Source of the DNA: Kribbella jiaozuonensis
GTDB lineage: Bacteria > Actinomycetota > Actinomycetes > Propionibacteriales > Kribbellaceae
Assembly (NCBI RefSeq): GCF_005233875.1
Contig: NZ_SZPZ01000001.1
Location: 806,001-870,000, forward strand
Direction: 5' to 3'
Length of the DNA: 64,000 bases
Below the pieces are notes generated by a model. The model was not told where the DNA came from, ran no database searches, and saw only the letters and a program-made list of their open reading frames with translations. Every line of letters starts with the position of its first letter. Position 1 is the first letter of the stretch. This document shows, in pieces, positions 26,966-35,045 of this stretch. The position numbers were made by a program, and so were the translations under genes.

Positions 26966-28113
26966 ATTGCCCAGATGTCGTCGGCGAGGCTGTGTGCCGC
27001 CTCGCCGGCCGCGTCCGGTGCGAGCAGGAGCAACTCCAGGCCGAACGGGTTCGGACGGCGGGTGTACCGGAACTGGGACTGGATCGCCTCGACCGGTGTG
27101 AGCTGGCAGGCCTCGGTGAGCCGCTTCAGCCGGGTGGTCGAGTACTTGCGGGTGGTGTAGAGCCGGATCGTGTCGCCGATCGGCAGCACCACCTCGGTGT
27201 GGTCCGGCAGCTCCATCCGGATCTCGCTGTCGGTGTCGTTCTGCCAGAGGATCTTGACCAGCAGCGCGTCCTCGTCCTCGACCTCGCCGATGAACTTGAC
27301 CCGGTCGTTGTTGATCTTGAGGTCGGTGTTGTACCGCAGTGCGCTGGTGACGAACTCCGCGAACGCGCGGGTCTGGTGGTACTCGTCGGCCGCCGCGTCC
27401 GCGGTCTCCTGGTCGAGTCGGGTGGTGCTGGCCACCTCGAGCAGCAGCCGGTCCTGCGGCCGCAGTACGCGGGTGAGGGTGCTGAGCAGCTCCTCGTCGC
27501 TCTCGAAGTTGGCCAGCGTGTTGCCGGTGAGTGTGAACAGGATCGGATCGTTGCCGACCAGCCGGGCGAGCATCTGGGCGAGCTCGTCCATGTTGTCGGC
27601 GATCGAGAAGTCCAGCTGCACGGGCAGCACGTGGGAGACCGGGAAGCGGGCGCCGCGGACGGGCTCCAGCGTGCCCATCCGCAGCATCTCCGAGCTCATG
27701 TCGACCGGGATGTAGTACATGCCCGGGTTGTTCCGGCGCATGTCGCTGAGGATCGTGCGGTCCTTCACGCCGGTGCCGACGCCGAGGCTGACCAGGTGGA
27801 AGCCGCCGTCCTCGACGTGCGGGCGGACCTTGCGCCAGTGCCGCAGGAACGACTCGGCACCCGCCTTCATGACCAGGTAGAACGGGTCGTTGGTGGCGTT
27901 CGCCCAGGCGATCGTCGGACCGATACCCCAGTACGAGAAGCCGGACGTGATTTGCTTGCCGTCACCGGTCGTCGAGACCGGCCCGCGCAGGTCACCGGTC
28001 AGCGTCGCGAGCTTGTCGGTCTGATCCTCACCGACGAGCAGCAAGGACCAGGCGAAGTCGTCGTCGGCCAGCGCATGCTCGAGCTTCCGGATCACGGGTA
28101 CCGGCTCTGCCAC
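26962..28113 (-). CDS. EgtD-like SAM-dependent methyltransferase (Methyltransf_33 family)
   Basis: A 383-residue cytoplasmic methyltransferase related to the histidine-specific EgtD family. The SAM-binding region is seen as VSLGVGTGVKDRTIL (~residue 107), the strand YYIPVDMSSEML (~residue 131), and FTLTGNTLANFESDEELL (~residue 195), the equivalent of the family LGSxxGNF loop. The histidine-binding residues of bona fide EgtD are not obvious and no egtB or egtC is adjacent. A different substrate is likely. The downstream membrane protein overlaps its stop by 4 bp. Confidence 0.75.
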   Translation of the reverse strand: MAEPVPVIRKLEHALADDDFAWSLLLVGEDQTDKLATLTGDLRGPVSTTGDGKQITSGFSYWGIGPTIAWANATNDPFYLVMKAGAESFLRHWRKVRPHVEDGGFHLVSLGVGTGVKDRTILSDMRRNNPGMYYIPVDMSSEMLRMGTLEPVRGARFPVSHVLPVQLDFSIADNMDELAQMLARLVGNDPILFTLTGNTLANFESDEELLSTLTRVLRPQDRLLLEVASTTRLDQETADAAADEYHQTRAFAEFVTSALRYNTDLKINNDRVKFIGEVEDEDALLVKILWQNDTDSEIRMELPDHTEVVLPIGDTIRLYTTRKYSTTRLKRLTEACQLTPVEAIQSQFRYTRRPNPFGLELLLLAPDAAGEAAHSLADDIWAI

Positions 28114-28170
28114 GTCCCACCCCTCACACGATGAGACGACAGGTTATCGGTTGCCGGACCAGACCGCTGG

Positions 28171-28386
28171 TCAGATCGGCGTGACCGCGTCTGCCTCGCG
28201 GCCCTTGGGGCCGTCGACGATCTGGAACTCGACCTGCTGGCCGTCCTCGAGGGTCTTGTACCCGTCCGACACGATCTTGCTCCAGTGCACGAACACGTCG
28301 TCCACCTCGCCGCCGCCACCGGTCTCGATGGCAAGAAAACCGTAGCCCTTGTCGGCGTTGAACCACTTCACGGTGCCGCGCACCAT
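28171..28386 (-). CDS. Cold-shock-domain protein (CspA family)
   Basis: A 71-residue nucleic-acid-binding OB-fold protein. RNP1 is [11 protein letters not shown]2 is DDVFVHWS, and the N terminus is the typical [12 protein letters not shown] short glycine-rich insertion (ETGGGGEV) between the two RNP strands makes it slightly longer than the usual 66-67 residues. RNA-chaperone function is inferred from the family. The start ATG 28386 has a GGAGT site upstream. It is flanked by short spacers and is probably monocistronic. Confidence 0.92.
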   Translation of the reverse strand: MVRGTVKWFNADKGYGFLAIETGGGGEVDDVFVHWSKIVSDGYKTLEDGQQVEFQIVDGPKGREADAVTPI

Positions 28387-28412
28387 CGGAACTCCTCGAC
28401 CACGGGACCCAC

Positions 28413-29552
28413 TTATCCGGGCCCCTCGCGATGAACAAGCCTAACCGAGCCCGCCGCCACGCAGAGCGCGGTGCCCACCAGCGCGGCGCTGACCCACAGC
28501 GGCCCGCGGAACCCGGCGGCCCCGATCGCCAGGCCGCCGAGGACAGGCCCCGCGGCCGCTCCGACGTTGAGCGCGGCGGTCGCGAGTCCACCGGTCAGGA
28601 CCGGCGACTCGACACCGGCGTACAGGGCGTAGGCGATCAGCGTCGAGCCGACCGCGAAGGACAAACCGCCTTGCAGGAAGGCCAGAACGACGGTCGGTAC
28701 GACGTGCGCGGCGGTCAGTGCGAACGCACACCAGCCGAGCAGCAAGATGCCACCGGCAACCAACACGAGCAGGTGGTTGCCGCGATCGGCGTACCGGCCG
28801 GCGACGGTGACGCCGGCAAAGGATCCGAGACCGAAGAGCGCGAGCATCAGCGGCACCCAGCCCACGCCGAGACGGGTGACTTCGGTCACGACCGGCGCCA
28901 GATACGTGAACGAGCAGAACGTCGCACCGTTGACGAGCGCCCCGAGCAGCAGCAGTACGCCGAGCCGTCGGCCGACCCGGAACCGCCCGATCGAGGTCGG
29001 ACCGGTCCCGCGGGCCGGGACCGAGCGCAGGATCGCGATCAGCGCAGGCAACGAGATGATCGCGACCGCCCAGAACGCGGACCGCCAGCCGAAGGACGAA
29101 CCGAGCAGAGCGCCCGCCGGTACGCCGACGATGCACGCGAGCGTCGTACCGCCGAGCAGAACCGAGGTCGCACGCCCCTTCGCATCCGCGCGGACCAGGC
29201 TGGTAGCGGTGGCGAGCGCGACGGCCAGGAATCCCGCGTTCGCGAGCGCGGCCAGGATGCGGGTGATCAGCAGTACGACGAAGCTGGCCGTTAACGCGCC
29301 GACCACGTGCACGGCGAGGAAGACGGTCAGTGTCACCAGCAGCGTCCGCCGTCGCGGCCAGCGGGCGCCGAGGACCGCGATCGCCGGAGCGCCGACGATC
29401 ATGCCGAGCGCGAACGCCGAGGTCAGCCAACCGGCGGTGGGAATCGAGACGCCCAGGTCCTGGGCGATGTCCGGGCCGAGCCCGGAGAGCATGAATTCGG
29501 AGGTCGCCTGGGCGAACACGGCCAGGCCGAGCAGGTACAGCACGAAAGGCAT
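28413..29552 (-). CDS. cmx: MFS exporter, Cmx/CmlR-type chloramphenicol efflux family
   Basis: A 379-residue twelve-helix proton-driven exporter. The N terminus [20 protein letters not shown] and [16 protein letters not shown], the [13 protein letters not shown] motif and [19 protein letters not shown] follow the actinobacterial Cmx/CmlR chloramphenicol exporters closely from memory of that family. The start is put at ATG 29552 since GGGAG is seven bases upstream; ATG 29573 is less likely. A leader peptide and stem-loop cover this ribosome-binding site (29563-29625), suggesting drug-induced translation. Resistance is inferred, not shown. Confidence 0.85.
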   Translation of the reverse strand: MPFVLYLLGLAVFAQATSEFMLSGLGPDIAQDLGVSIPTAGWLTSAFALGMIVGAPAIAVLGARWPRRRTLLVTLTVFLAVHVVGALTASFVVLLITRILAALANAGFLAVALATATSLVRADAKGRATSVLLGGTTLACIVGVPAGALLGSSFGWRSAFWAVAIISLPALIAILRSVPARGTGPTSIGRFRVGRRLGVLLLLGALVNGATFCSFTYLAPVVTEVTRLGVGWVPLMLALFGLGSFAGVTVAGRYADRGNHLLVLVAGGILLLGWCAFALTAAHVVPTVVLAFLQGGLSFAVGSTLIAYALYAGVESPVLTGGLATAALNVGAAAGPVLGGLAIGAAGFRGPLWVSAALVGTALCVAAGSVRLVHREGPG

Positions 29553-29562
29553 GGAGATACTC

Positions 29563-29601
29563 CCGTAAACCATCGATGGAATGCGTCATCGGTGGTTACG
29601 G
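29563..29601 (-). promoter_or_regulatory. Attenuator stem-loop covering the exporter ribosome-binding site
   Basis: CCGTAAACCATCGATG (29563-29578) pairs with CATCGGTGGTTACGG (29587-29601) over 14 base pairs with one bulge and one mismatch; the loop is eight bases. On the mRNA the base of the stem includes the first Gs of the GGGAG site for the exporter. The other arm overlaps the last codons and stop of the leader peptide, so a stalled ribosome would open it. Confidence 0.8.
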
Positions 29602-29625
29602 TCTGTCGGCCTCCGGGCTGGACAT
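29596..29625 (-). CDS. Nine-residue leader peptide (MSSPEADRP) of an inducible attenuator
   Basis: An ATG-to-TAA reading frame of nine codons immediately before the exporter stem-loop. The predicted transcription start coincides with the ATG, so the leader would be translated from a leaderless mRNA. Its tail lies in the 5' arm of the stem. The layout matches known translational attenuators of chloramphenicol genes, in which the leader peptide is also nine residues as I recall for cmlA. Too short for statistical support alone; the surrounding structure is the evidence. Confidence 0.7.
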   Translation of the reverse strand: MSSPEADRP

Positions 29626-29631
29626 GCCGCG

Positions 29632-29660
29632 AGCCTAGGGAACGGCGGGGAAGCCGTCCA
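29632..29660 (-). promoter_or_regulatory. Promoter of the exporter leader (leaderless start)
   Basis: On the minus strand TGGACG (29660-29655) and TAGGCT (29637-29632) are 17 bp apart. A start seven bases past the -10 falls on the A of the leader ATG at 29625. Confidence 0.6.
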
Positions 29661-29665
29661 TCGAG

Positions 29666-29857
29666 TTAACCGCGGCGGGAGGCGGCCAGGCCGAGGACGC
29701 CGGCTGTGACGAGGAGGAGGGCGCTGGTGACGCCGAGGTCGTCGGTCTGCAGGACGCCGTTCTCGGTCAGCATCCAGATCGTGGCCGCGCCGGTCAGGAC
29801 CGCGCCCGTCACGACACCGGGAACGTCCGGCTTCGTCTTGCGTGGCTGCTGGCTCAT
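29666..29857 (-). CDS. Small membrane protein, unknown function
   Basis: A 63-residue protein with two predicted helices (VVTGAVLTGAATIWML and VTSALLLVTAGVLGLAAS) and a basic tail SRRG. It overlaps the PspC-domain gene stop by 4 bp, so it is translated as part of that operon. No family is recognised. It may assist the PspC protein at the membrane. Confidence 0.7.
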   Translation of the reverse strand: MSQQPRKTKPDVPGVVTGAVLTGAATIWMLTENGVLQTDDLGVTSALLLVTAGVLGLAASRRG

Positions 29858-31194
29858 CCGCGCTCCACCTTGATGCTGCCCAGCCTGACATCCAGGTCCA
29901 GGGTGACCTGCTGCGGACCGGCCTTGCCGTCCGTGCCCAGGTCGTTCAGGTTCAGCTCGGCATTATGTCCGCCCTGGTGCTGGTTGAGGAAGGCAACGTC
30001 TCCCATCTCGGCCGACAGGTTGCCGGTCACGTCGACGTTCGAGGGCAGCTTGACGATCACTTCGCCGGCGCCGCCGTGGACGTCGACCTTCGCGCCCGGG
30101 CCGAACTTGGCCTTGGTCAGGTCCAGATGCACCGACCCGGCGTCGAACTGGTAGCTGGTCCCGGTCGCGGTGATGGTCTGGCCGACCGGCGCGACGTAGT
30201 TGGTGTCGGCGAAGTTGCGCGGCACGTTCGGGAACACCGTGCTCGCCACCGCACCGGCCGCGAGCAGGATGCCCAGCGGCAGCAGGGCCAGCGTGCGGCC
30301 GACGAACCCGCCGAGCAGCATGCCGGCGCCGAGCGTGGCCAGGCCGATGACCAGCATGGTCGCGGTGGAGGCGCCGGCCAGCGCGGCGATACCGATCGCG
30401 AGACCGGTCAGTACGACGACGATCGACTTGATCCCGCGCATGCCCTTCGCCGGCGGTCCGGCGGGCTTGGTGCTGACCGGCGGGGTGGTGCCGGCCGGCT
30501 CGTCGACGTACAGGCCGAGAGGGTCGTCCTCGGTCCACACAGGCTGGACCGGTTCGACGGTGCGGTCCTGGGGTCGCTGTGTGGCCGAGGACGACGGACC
30601 CGCCGGGGGAGCTGACGGGTCGTACTGGGTGGGCGCGGCGTACGCCGAAGGCGCCTGCTGGCCGGGCGTGGTGTCCTGCGGGCGGCCGGTCCAGTTGGTG
30701 TCCTGGCCGGTCCAGTTCGCGTTCGGACCGCCCATGTACTGGCTGCGCCGGCCGCGGCCGATCCCGCCGTTCTTACGCTGCTTGGCGACCACGAAGATCA
30801 CCGCGAGCACGATCAGCGGACCGGGAACGAACCGGCCGAAGTCGAACGAGGACATCATCGCGATCGCGGCGAACACACAGGCGCCGATCACGACCGGCCA
30901 CAGCCACGGGTGGTCGGGACGGACCCGGTCACCGAGCAGACCCTGCGCCGCCGAGCGGTCGCTGCCCTCGTCGGGCATCAGCACCCAGGCGGCGATGTAG
31001 AAGATGATCCCGGGACCGCTGAGGATCAGTACGGCCATCACCACGCGGATCAGCACGGGGTCGATGTTCAGCGCGCGGCCGATGCCGCCGCAGACACCGG
31101 CGACCCAACGGTCCGACCTGCTGCGCCGCCACGTCTGCGGGTTCTGCAGGCGGTCGCGGTCGAACCCACCGGGTCCACTCTGGTTCTGCTCCAT
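29854..31194 (-). CDS. PspC-domain membrane protein with C-terminal LiaF/DUF2154-like domain
   Basis: A ~446-residue membrane protein. The PspC domain (RSDRWVAGVCGGIGRALNIDP, in part VAGVCGGIGRALNIDP, then IIFYIAAWVLMPDEGS) lies at residues ~30-75, followed by more helices, a Pro/Gln/Thr-rich linker (~155-210), further helices, and a beta-rich tail of the LiaF type. It faces a PspC-bearing histidine kinase across a divergent spacer. The pair resembles LiaF with LiaSR-type envelope-stress systems, where the LiaF-like protein restrains the kinase. Start ATG 31194 is chosen; GTG 31209 is possible. Confidence 0.85.
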   Translation of the reverse strand: MEQNQSGPGGFDRDRLQNPQTWRRSRSDRWVAGVCGGIGRALNIDPVLIRVVMAVLILSGPGIIFYIAAWVLMPDEGSDRSAAQGLLGDRVRPDHPWLWPVVIGACVFAAIAMMSSFDFGRFVPGPLIVLAVIFVVAKQRKNGGIGRGRRSQYMGGPNANWTGQDTNWTGRPQDTTPGQQAPSAYAAPTQYDPSAPPAGPSSSATQRPQDRTVEPVQPVWTEDDPLGLYVDEPAGTTPPVSTKPAGPPAKGMRGIKSIVVVLTGLAIGIAALAGASTATMLVIGLATLGAGMLLGGFVGRTLALLPLGILLAAGAVASTVFPNVPRNFADTNYVAPVGQTITATGTSYQFDAGSVHLDLTKAKFGPGAKVDVHGGAGEVIVKLPSNVDVTGNLSAEMGDVAFLNQHQGGHNAELNLNDLGTDGKAGPQQVTLDLDVRLGSIKVERG

Positions 31195-31388
31195 GTCATC
31201 GATACTCACACCACACGCGGGCGCGGAACATCGGGATGCACCCTGACGATCCCCCGAGTCCGGCCGGGGCGGGCGGGGGCTTCAGGGTTATCCCCGAGCC
31301 GCCCCTGAGCCAGGCGCGCGGGCGTTGAGGAGGCGGCCGGGGACAAGCCTGCTGGTGTGCGGCCCGTCCACATGTGACGATCGTTGTG

Positions 31389-32969
31389 ATGAGCCAGCCA
31401 GCAGCCGCGCCGCCGGGCGGGACCTCCACGAACGGAGGCCAGCCCGAGCAGCCGCCTGCCCAGTCTGCACAGTCCGGGCAAGAGCAGTGGCGCTACAAAG
31501 GCTGGGGTCCCGAAGGCCCCGGGCAGTACCAAGGCCCGTACGCCGCCTACGCCGCCCGCATGGCCGCGGAGCAGGCCGCCGGCACCCACCACGCCGGCAG
31601 CCACCAGTACGCGCCGGGAGCAGGTGGCGCGTGGACGCCCCCGCCGTACGGCCAGTCCGGATCGGCCGGACCCGGGGCGGCGCTCCCGCCTCGGCAGCCG
31701 ACGGACCCGCCTCGCCGGGCTTACCGGCGTACAGAAGGTCGTGTCGTCGCCGGTGTGGCCGGCGGGATCGCCGACCACCTGGGCGTGTCCGACACGATCG
31801 TCCGCCTGGTCCTGATCGCGACCACAGTCTTCGGCGGCTTCGGCGTACTGATCTATGCAGCTCTCTGGTTCCTGATGCCGCTCGCGCCGGACAACATCCC
31901 CGGCGCGCCAGGACTCGCCGCGCACACCCGCAGCGGCATGCGTTCCGACGAGCCGCCGCCACCGGTGGCCGAGGCGAAGCAGCGGAAGCGGGAGAAGAGC
32001 CGCGGCCAGCTGCCCGCGTTGGTGGCCATCGGCATCGGTCTGTGCCTGCTGCTGCAGGTGGCCGGGTTCGGGATCGCCGGGAAGCTGTTCTGGCCGCTGG
32101 TGTTCGCCGCGACCGGTCTCGCGCTGATCTGGCGACAGGCGGATGAGAACCAGAAGGACAAGTGGACGCAGGACATCCGCGTCCCGATCCTCGGCCTGGT
32201 GCTCGGCAAGGGCGGCTGGAAGTCGCTGATCCGGATCGCCGTCGGCCTGATCCTGATCGGTACCGCGGTCACCCTGTTCCTGGTCCAGAACGGCCGGCTC
32301 TCGATGGTCGGCGACGTACTCATCGCGCTGCTGCTCGCCGTCGTCGGCATCGGTGTCATCGCCGGGCCGTGGGTGCACCGGCTGAGCCGCGACCTGAACT
32401 CCGAGCGCGCCGAGCGGGTCCGCTCCCAGGAGCGCGCCGACATGGCCGCGCACCTGCACGACTCGGTGCTGCAGACGCTCGCGCTGATCCAGAAGCAGGC
32501 CGAGGACCCGAAGGCCGTCACCCGGCTGGCGCGCTCGCAGGAGCGCGAGCTGCGGTCCTGGCTGTACGACGAGGACGACACGACCGACCAGACCATCGCG
32601 AGCGCGGCGAAGCGGGCCGCGGCCGAGGTCGAGGACTCGCACGGCGTACCGATCGAGGTGATCACGGTCGGTGACTGCGACCTGACCGAGCCGCTGTCGT
32701 CGATGGTCCGGGCCGCGCGCGAATCGATGGTGAACGCCGCAAAGCACTCCGGAGCTGCGAAGATCGACGTGTTCGTCGAGGTCGACGGCGACCGGGTCGA
32801 GATGTTCGTCCGCGACCGGGGCAAGGGTTTCGTGGTCGACGAGGTGCCGGACGACCGGCTCGGCCTGCGACACAGTGTGATGGGCAGGATGGAACGGCAC
32901 GGCGGCCGCGCAACAGTGCGGTCCGATCCGGAGACGGGGACCGAAGTGCGACTGGAGATGGACAGATGA
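31389..32969 (+). CDS. PspC-domain sensor histidine kinase
   Basis: A ~526-residue NarL-type sensor kinase. A Gly/Gln/Pro-rich N terminus (~1-110) is followed by PspC (EGRVVAGVAGGIADHLG to FGVLIYAALWFLMPL), more helices, the HisKA_3 box ADMAAHLHDSVLQTL with the phosphorylated His, and an HATPase_c domain (NAAKHSGA, DRGKGF, GLRHSVMGR). It pairs with the response regulator through an ATGA overlap. The domain order resembles MacS-type kinases of Streptomyces. Start ATG 31389 is chosen over GTG 31374. A cell-envelope stress stimulus is inferred from PspC and from the divergent LiaF-like gene. Confidence 0.9.
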   Translation: MSQPAAAPPGGTSTNGGQPEQPPAQSAQSGQEQWRYKGWGPEGPGQYQGPYAAYAARMAAEQAAGTHHAGSHQYAPGAGGAWTPPPYGQSGSAGPGAALPPRQPTDPPRRAYRRTEGRVVAGVAGGIADHLGVSDTIVRLVLIATTVFGGFGVLIYAALWFLMPLAPDNIPGAPGLAAHTRSGMRSDEPPPPVAEAKQRKREKSRGQLPALVAIGIGLCLLLQVAGFGIAGKLFWPLVFAATGLALIWRQADENQKDKWTQDIRVPILGLVLGKGGWKSLIRIAVGLILIGTAVTLFLVQNGRLSMVGDVLIALLLAVVGIGVIAGPWVHRLSRDLNSERAERVRSQERADMAAHLHDSVLQTLALIQKQAEDPKAVTRLARSQERELRSWLYDEDDTTDQTIASAAKRAAAEVEDSHGVPIEVITVGDCDLTEPLSSMVRAARESMVNAAKHSGAAKIDVFVEVDGDRVEMFVRDRGKGFVVDEVPDDRLGLRHSVMGRMERHGGRATVRSDPETGTEVRLEMDR

Positions 32970-33607
32970 GCAGCAGGCGCGTTGTCGTCGTCGACGATCA
33001 CGACATGTTCCGGGCCGGGGTACGCAGCGAGATCGGCGCCTCGGTCGACATCGTCGGGGAGGGATCCGACGTCGACACCGCGGTCAAGGCGATCGTCGGC
33101 ACCGAGCCCGACGTCGTACTGCTCGACGTGCACCTGCCCGGCGGCGGTGGCACCGAGGTGATGAAGCAGGTCCACCAGCGGCACCCGGACGTCAAGTTCC
33201 TGGCGCTGTCGGTGTCGGACGCGGCCGAGGACGTGATCGGCGTGATCCGGGCCGGCGCCCGCGGGTACGTCACCAAGAACATCTCCGGCACCGAGCTGAT
33301 CGACGCGATCAACCGGGTCGCCGACGGTGACGCGGTCTTCTCGCCGCGGCTGGCCGGCTTCGTGCTGGACGCCTTCTCCGGCGCGATCGACATCGCCTCG
33401 GTGGACGAGGACCTGGACCGGCTGTCGCAGCGTGAGCGCGAGGTACTGCGGCTGATCGCGCGCGGCTACGCGTACAAGGAAGTCGCCCGCGAGCTGTTCA
33501 TCTCGGTGAAGACCGTCGAGACCCACGTCTCCTCGGTACTGCGCAAGCTGCAGCTGTCCAACCGCCACGAACTCACCCGCTGGGCAACCGACCGACGCCT
33601 GGTCTGA
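32966..33607 (+). CDS. LuxR/NarL-family response regulator
   Basis: A 213-residue two-component regulator. The receiver domain has VVVDDHDMFRAG with the acidic pocket, the phospho-acceptor Asp in VVLLDVHLPGG (~residue 54), and a Lys in GYVTKN. The C-terminal LuxR helix-turn-helix is LSQREREVLRLIARGYAYKE with the recognition helix around SVKTVETHVSSVLRKL. It overlaps the PspC kinase stop by 4 bp and is its partner. Likely targets are its own promoter region and the divergent PspC/LiaF-like gene. Confidence 0.95.
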   Translation: MSSRRVVVVDDHDMFRAGVRSEIGASVDIVGEGSDVDTAVKAIVGTEPDVVLLDVHLPGGGGTEVMKQVHQRHPDVKFLALSVSDAAEDVIGVIRAGARGYVTKNISGTELIDAINRVADGDAVFSPRLAGFVLDAFSGAIDIASVDEDLDRLSQREREVLRLIARGYAYKEVARELFISVKTVETHVSSVLRKLQLSNRHELTRWATDRRLV

Positions 33608-33613
33608 CCTGAA

Positions 33614-33664
33614 CTGCCCCCTTCGGGGTAATCTCCACCAACCGGGTGGGGATTGGAGGGGCAG
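33614..33664 (+). promoter_or_regulatory. Nested stem-loop over the ribosome-binding site of the DppB-type gene
   Basis: CTGCCCC (33614-33620) pairs with GGGGCAG (33658-33664), enclosing a second stem AATCTCCAC/GTGGGGATT. A competing short hairpin CCCC-TTC-GGGG is possible. The GGAGGGG ribosome-binding site of the permease at 33669 lies in the 3' arm, so it may be masked. It could instead be the terminator of the two-component operon. Confidence 0.5.
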
Positions 33665-33668
33665 GGTC

Positions 33669-34661
33669 ATGTTCCATTACGTGCTGCGACGGGTGGCGTC
33701 CGCGATCAGTGTGGTCGCGGTCACGCTGGTGGCGACGTTCGCGCTGTTCTTCATCGCGCCCACGGATCCCGCGGCCGCGATCTGCGGTGAGCGCAAGTGC
33801 CCGCAGTCGCGGTACCTCGAGATCAAGAAGAACCTGCACCTCGACGAGCCGAAGGTCCAGCAGTTCACCCGGTACGCCGCGGGCATCGTGGTCGGCCGCG
33901 ACTTCGAGACGTCCGGCGTGGTCCAGCACTGCTCAGCGCCGTGCCTGGGCTTCTCGTTCAAGAACGACCGCCCGGTGACCGGCACGCTGATGTCCAGGCT
34001 GCCGGTGACCGCCTCACTGGTCCTCGGGTACGGCGTACTCGTGCTCACCATCGGCGTGACCGCCGGCGCGATGTCGGCCAGACGACGCGGTACGCCGGGG
34101 GACCGTCTGCTGATGAGCGGCACGCTGCTGATCAGCTCGGTGCCGTACTACATCGTCGGGCTGATGGCGGCGCTCTACCTGACGATCCTCTACCCGATCC
34201 TGCCGAGGAGCGGGTGGGTGTCGCCGCTGGAGAACCCCTGGCACTGGTTCACCGGCCTGGTGGCGCCGTGGGTCATCCTGAGCGTCTACGGCTGCACGGA
34301 CTACGCCCGCTACTCCCGCGGGTCGATGGTGGAGACGCTGAACGAGGACTTCATCCGGACCGCTCGGGCCAAGGGGCTGTCGGACCGGGTCGTCACCTAC
34401 AAGCACGCGCTGCGGGCCGGGCTGATCCCGGTCGTCACGATCTTCGGCCTGGACCTGGCCGCCAGCCTGTCCGGCGCGATCTTCACCGAGAAGATCTTCG
34501 ACCTGCCCGGGCTCGGCGTACTGGCGCTGGACGCCGTCAGCGACTACGACCTGCCGCTGATCATGGGCTCGGTCCTGCTCGGCTCGGTGCTGCTGGTCGC
34601 GATGAACCTGATCGTCGACCTCGCCTACAGCGTGATCGACCCCCGGGTCAGGCTGCAGTAG
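33669..34661 (+). CDS. Orphan DppB/OppB-type ABC transporter permease
   Basis: A 330-residue inner-membrane permease of the peptide/nickel type. The N-terminal helix RRVASAISVVAVTLVATFAL, the VTASLVLGYGVLVLTIGV region, the coupling helix EDFIRTARAKGLSDRVV and GAIFTEKIFDLPGLG are the standard motifs. A cysteine-bearing external loop (ICGERKCPQ, CSAPCLGF) is unusual. No DppC, ATPase or binding protein is beside it, so this is an isolated subunit. It must use partners elsewhere or act differently. A 5' stem-loop overlaps its ribosome-binding site. Confidence 0.88.
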   Translation: MFHYVLRRVASAISVVAVTLVATFALFFIAPTDPAAAICGERKCPQSRYLEIKKNLHLDEPKVQQFTRYAAGIVVGRDFETSGVVQHCSAPCLGFSFKNDRPVTGTLMSRLPVTASLVLGYGVLVLTIGVTAGAMSARRRGTPGDRLLMSGTLLISSVPYYIVGLMAALYLTILYPILPRSGWVSPLENPWHWFTGLVAPWVILSVYGCTDYARYSRGSMVETLNEDFIRTARAKGLSDRVVTYKHALRAGLIPVVTIFGLDLAASLSGAIFTEKIFDLPGLGVLALDAVSDYDLPLIMGSVLLGSVLLVAMNLIVDLAYSVIDPRVRLQ

Positions 34662-34665
34662 CCGA

Positions 34666-34908
34666 TCAGCGGCCTGCCGACGTGTACGGCAGCAAAGCCA
34701 TCTCGCGGGCGTTCTTGATCGCGCGGGCGACCTGCTTCTGCTGCTGCACCGACAGTCCGGTGACCCGGCGGGAGCGGATCTTGCCGCGGTCAGAGATGAA
34801 CTTCCGCAGCAACGCGGTGTCCTTGTAGTCGATGTAGGTGATGCCGTCGCGGTCCAGCGGGTTCTGCTTCGGCTTGCGCTTTCCGGTCGGGGCCGGGCGT
34901 CGGGGCAT
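34666..34908 (-). CDS. rpsR: 30S ribosomal protein S18, zinc-free (C-minus) paralogue
   Basis: An 80-residue S18. The conserved core [20 protein letters not shown] and [11 protein letters not shown] is intact. The zinc-binding CxxC cysteines of the standard actinobacterial S18 are absent; KQNPLDRDG stands there instead. Such C-minus paralogues replace the zinc protein when zinc is scarce and are normally Zur-controlled. A Zur-like box lies at 34924-34938, overlapping the predicted transcription start (-10 TACGCT just before it). An AAGGAG site precedes the start ATG 34908. Other Zur-linked ribosomal paralogues (L28, L33, S14) are not in the window. Confidence 0.93.
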   Translation of the reverse strand: MPRRPAPTGKRKPKQNPLDRDGITYIDYKDTALLRKFISDRGKIRSRRVTGLSVQQQKQVARAIKNAREMALLPYTSAGR

Positions 34909-34923
34909 GGCACCGCTCCTTCT

Positions 34924-34938
34924 TGAATGTCGTTTTCA
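34924..34938. promoter_or_regulatory. Zur-like box upstream of the zinc-free S18 gene
   Basis: Minus-strand TGAAAACGACATTCA is a 7-1-7 imperfect palindrome close to the actinobacterial Zur consensus TGAAAATGATTTTCA-type sequence. It sits between the -10 and the ribosome-binding site of rpsR, where a repressor would block transcription in zinc-rich conditions. Confidence 0.75.
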
Positions 34939-35045
34939 AATAGCGTAGCGCAGGTGTCCATCGGTGGCGCGTTTCGGCCAGGGCATGGATTCGCCACCCC
35001 GATACCGGCGGTCCCGGCTTGGTGGCTGTTATACCGTCGACTCTT

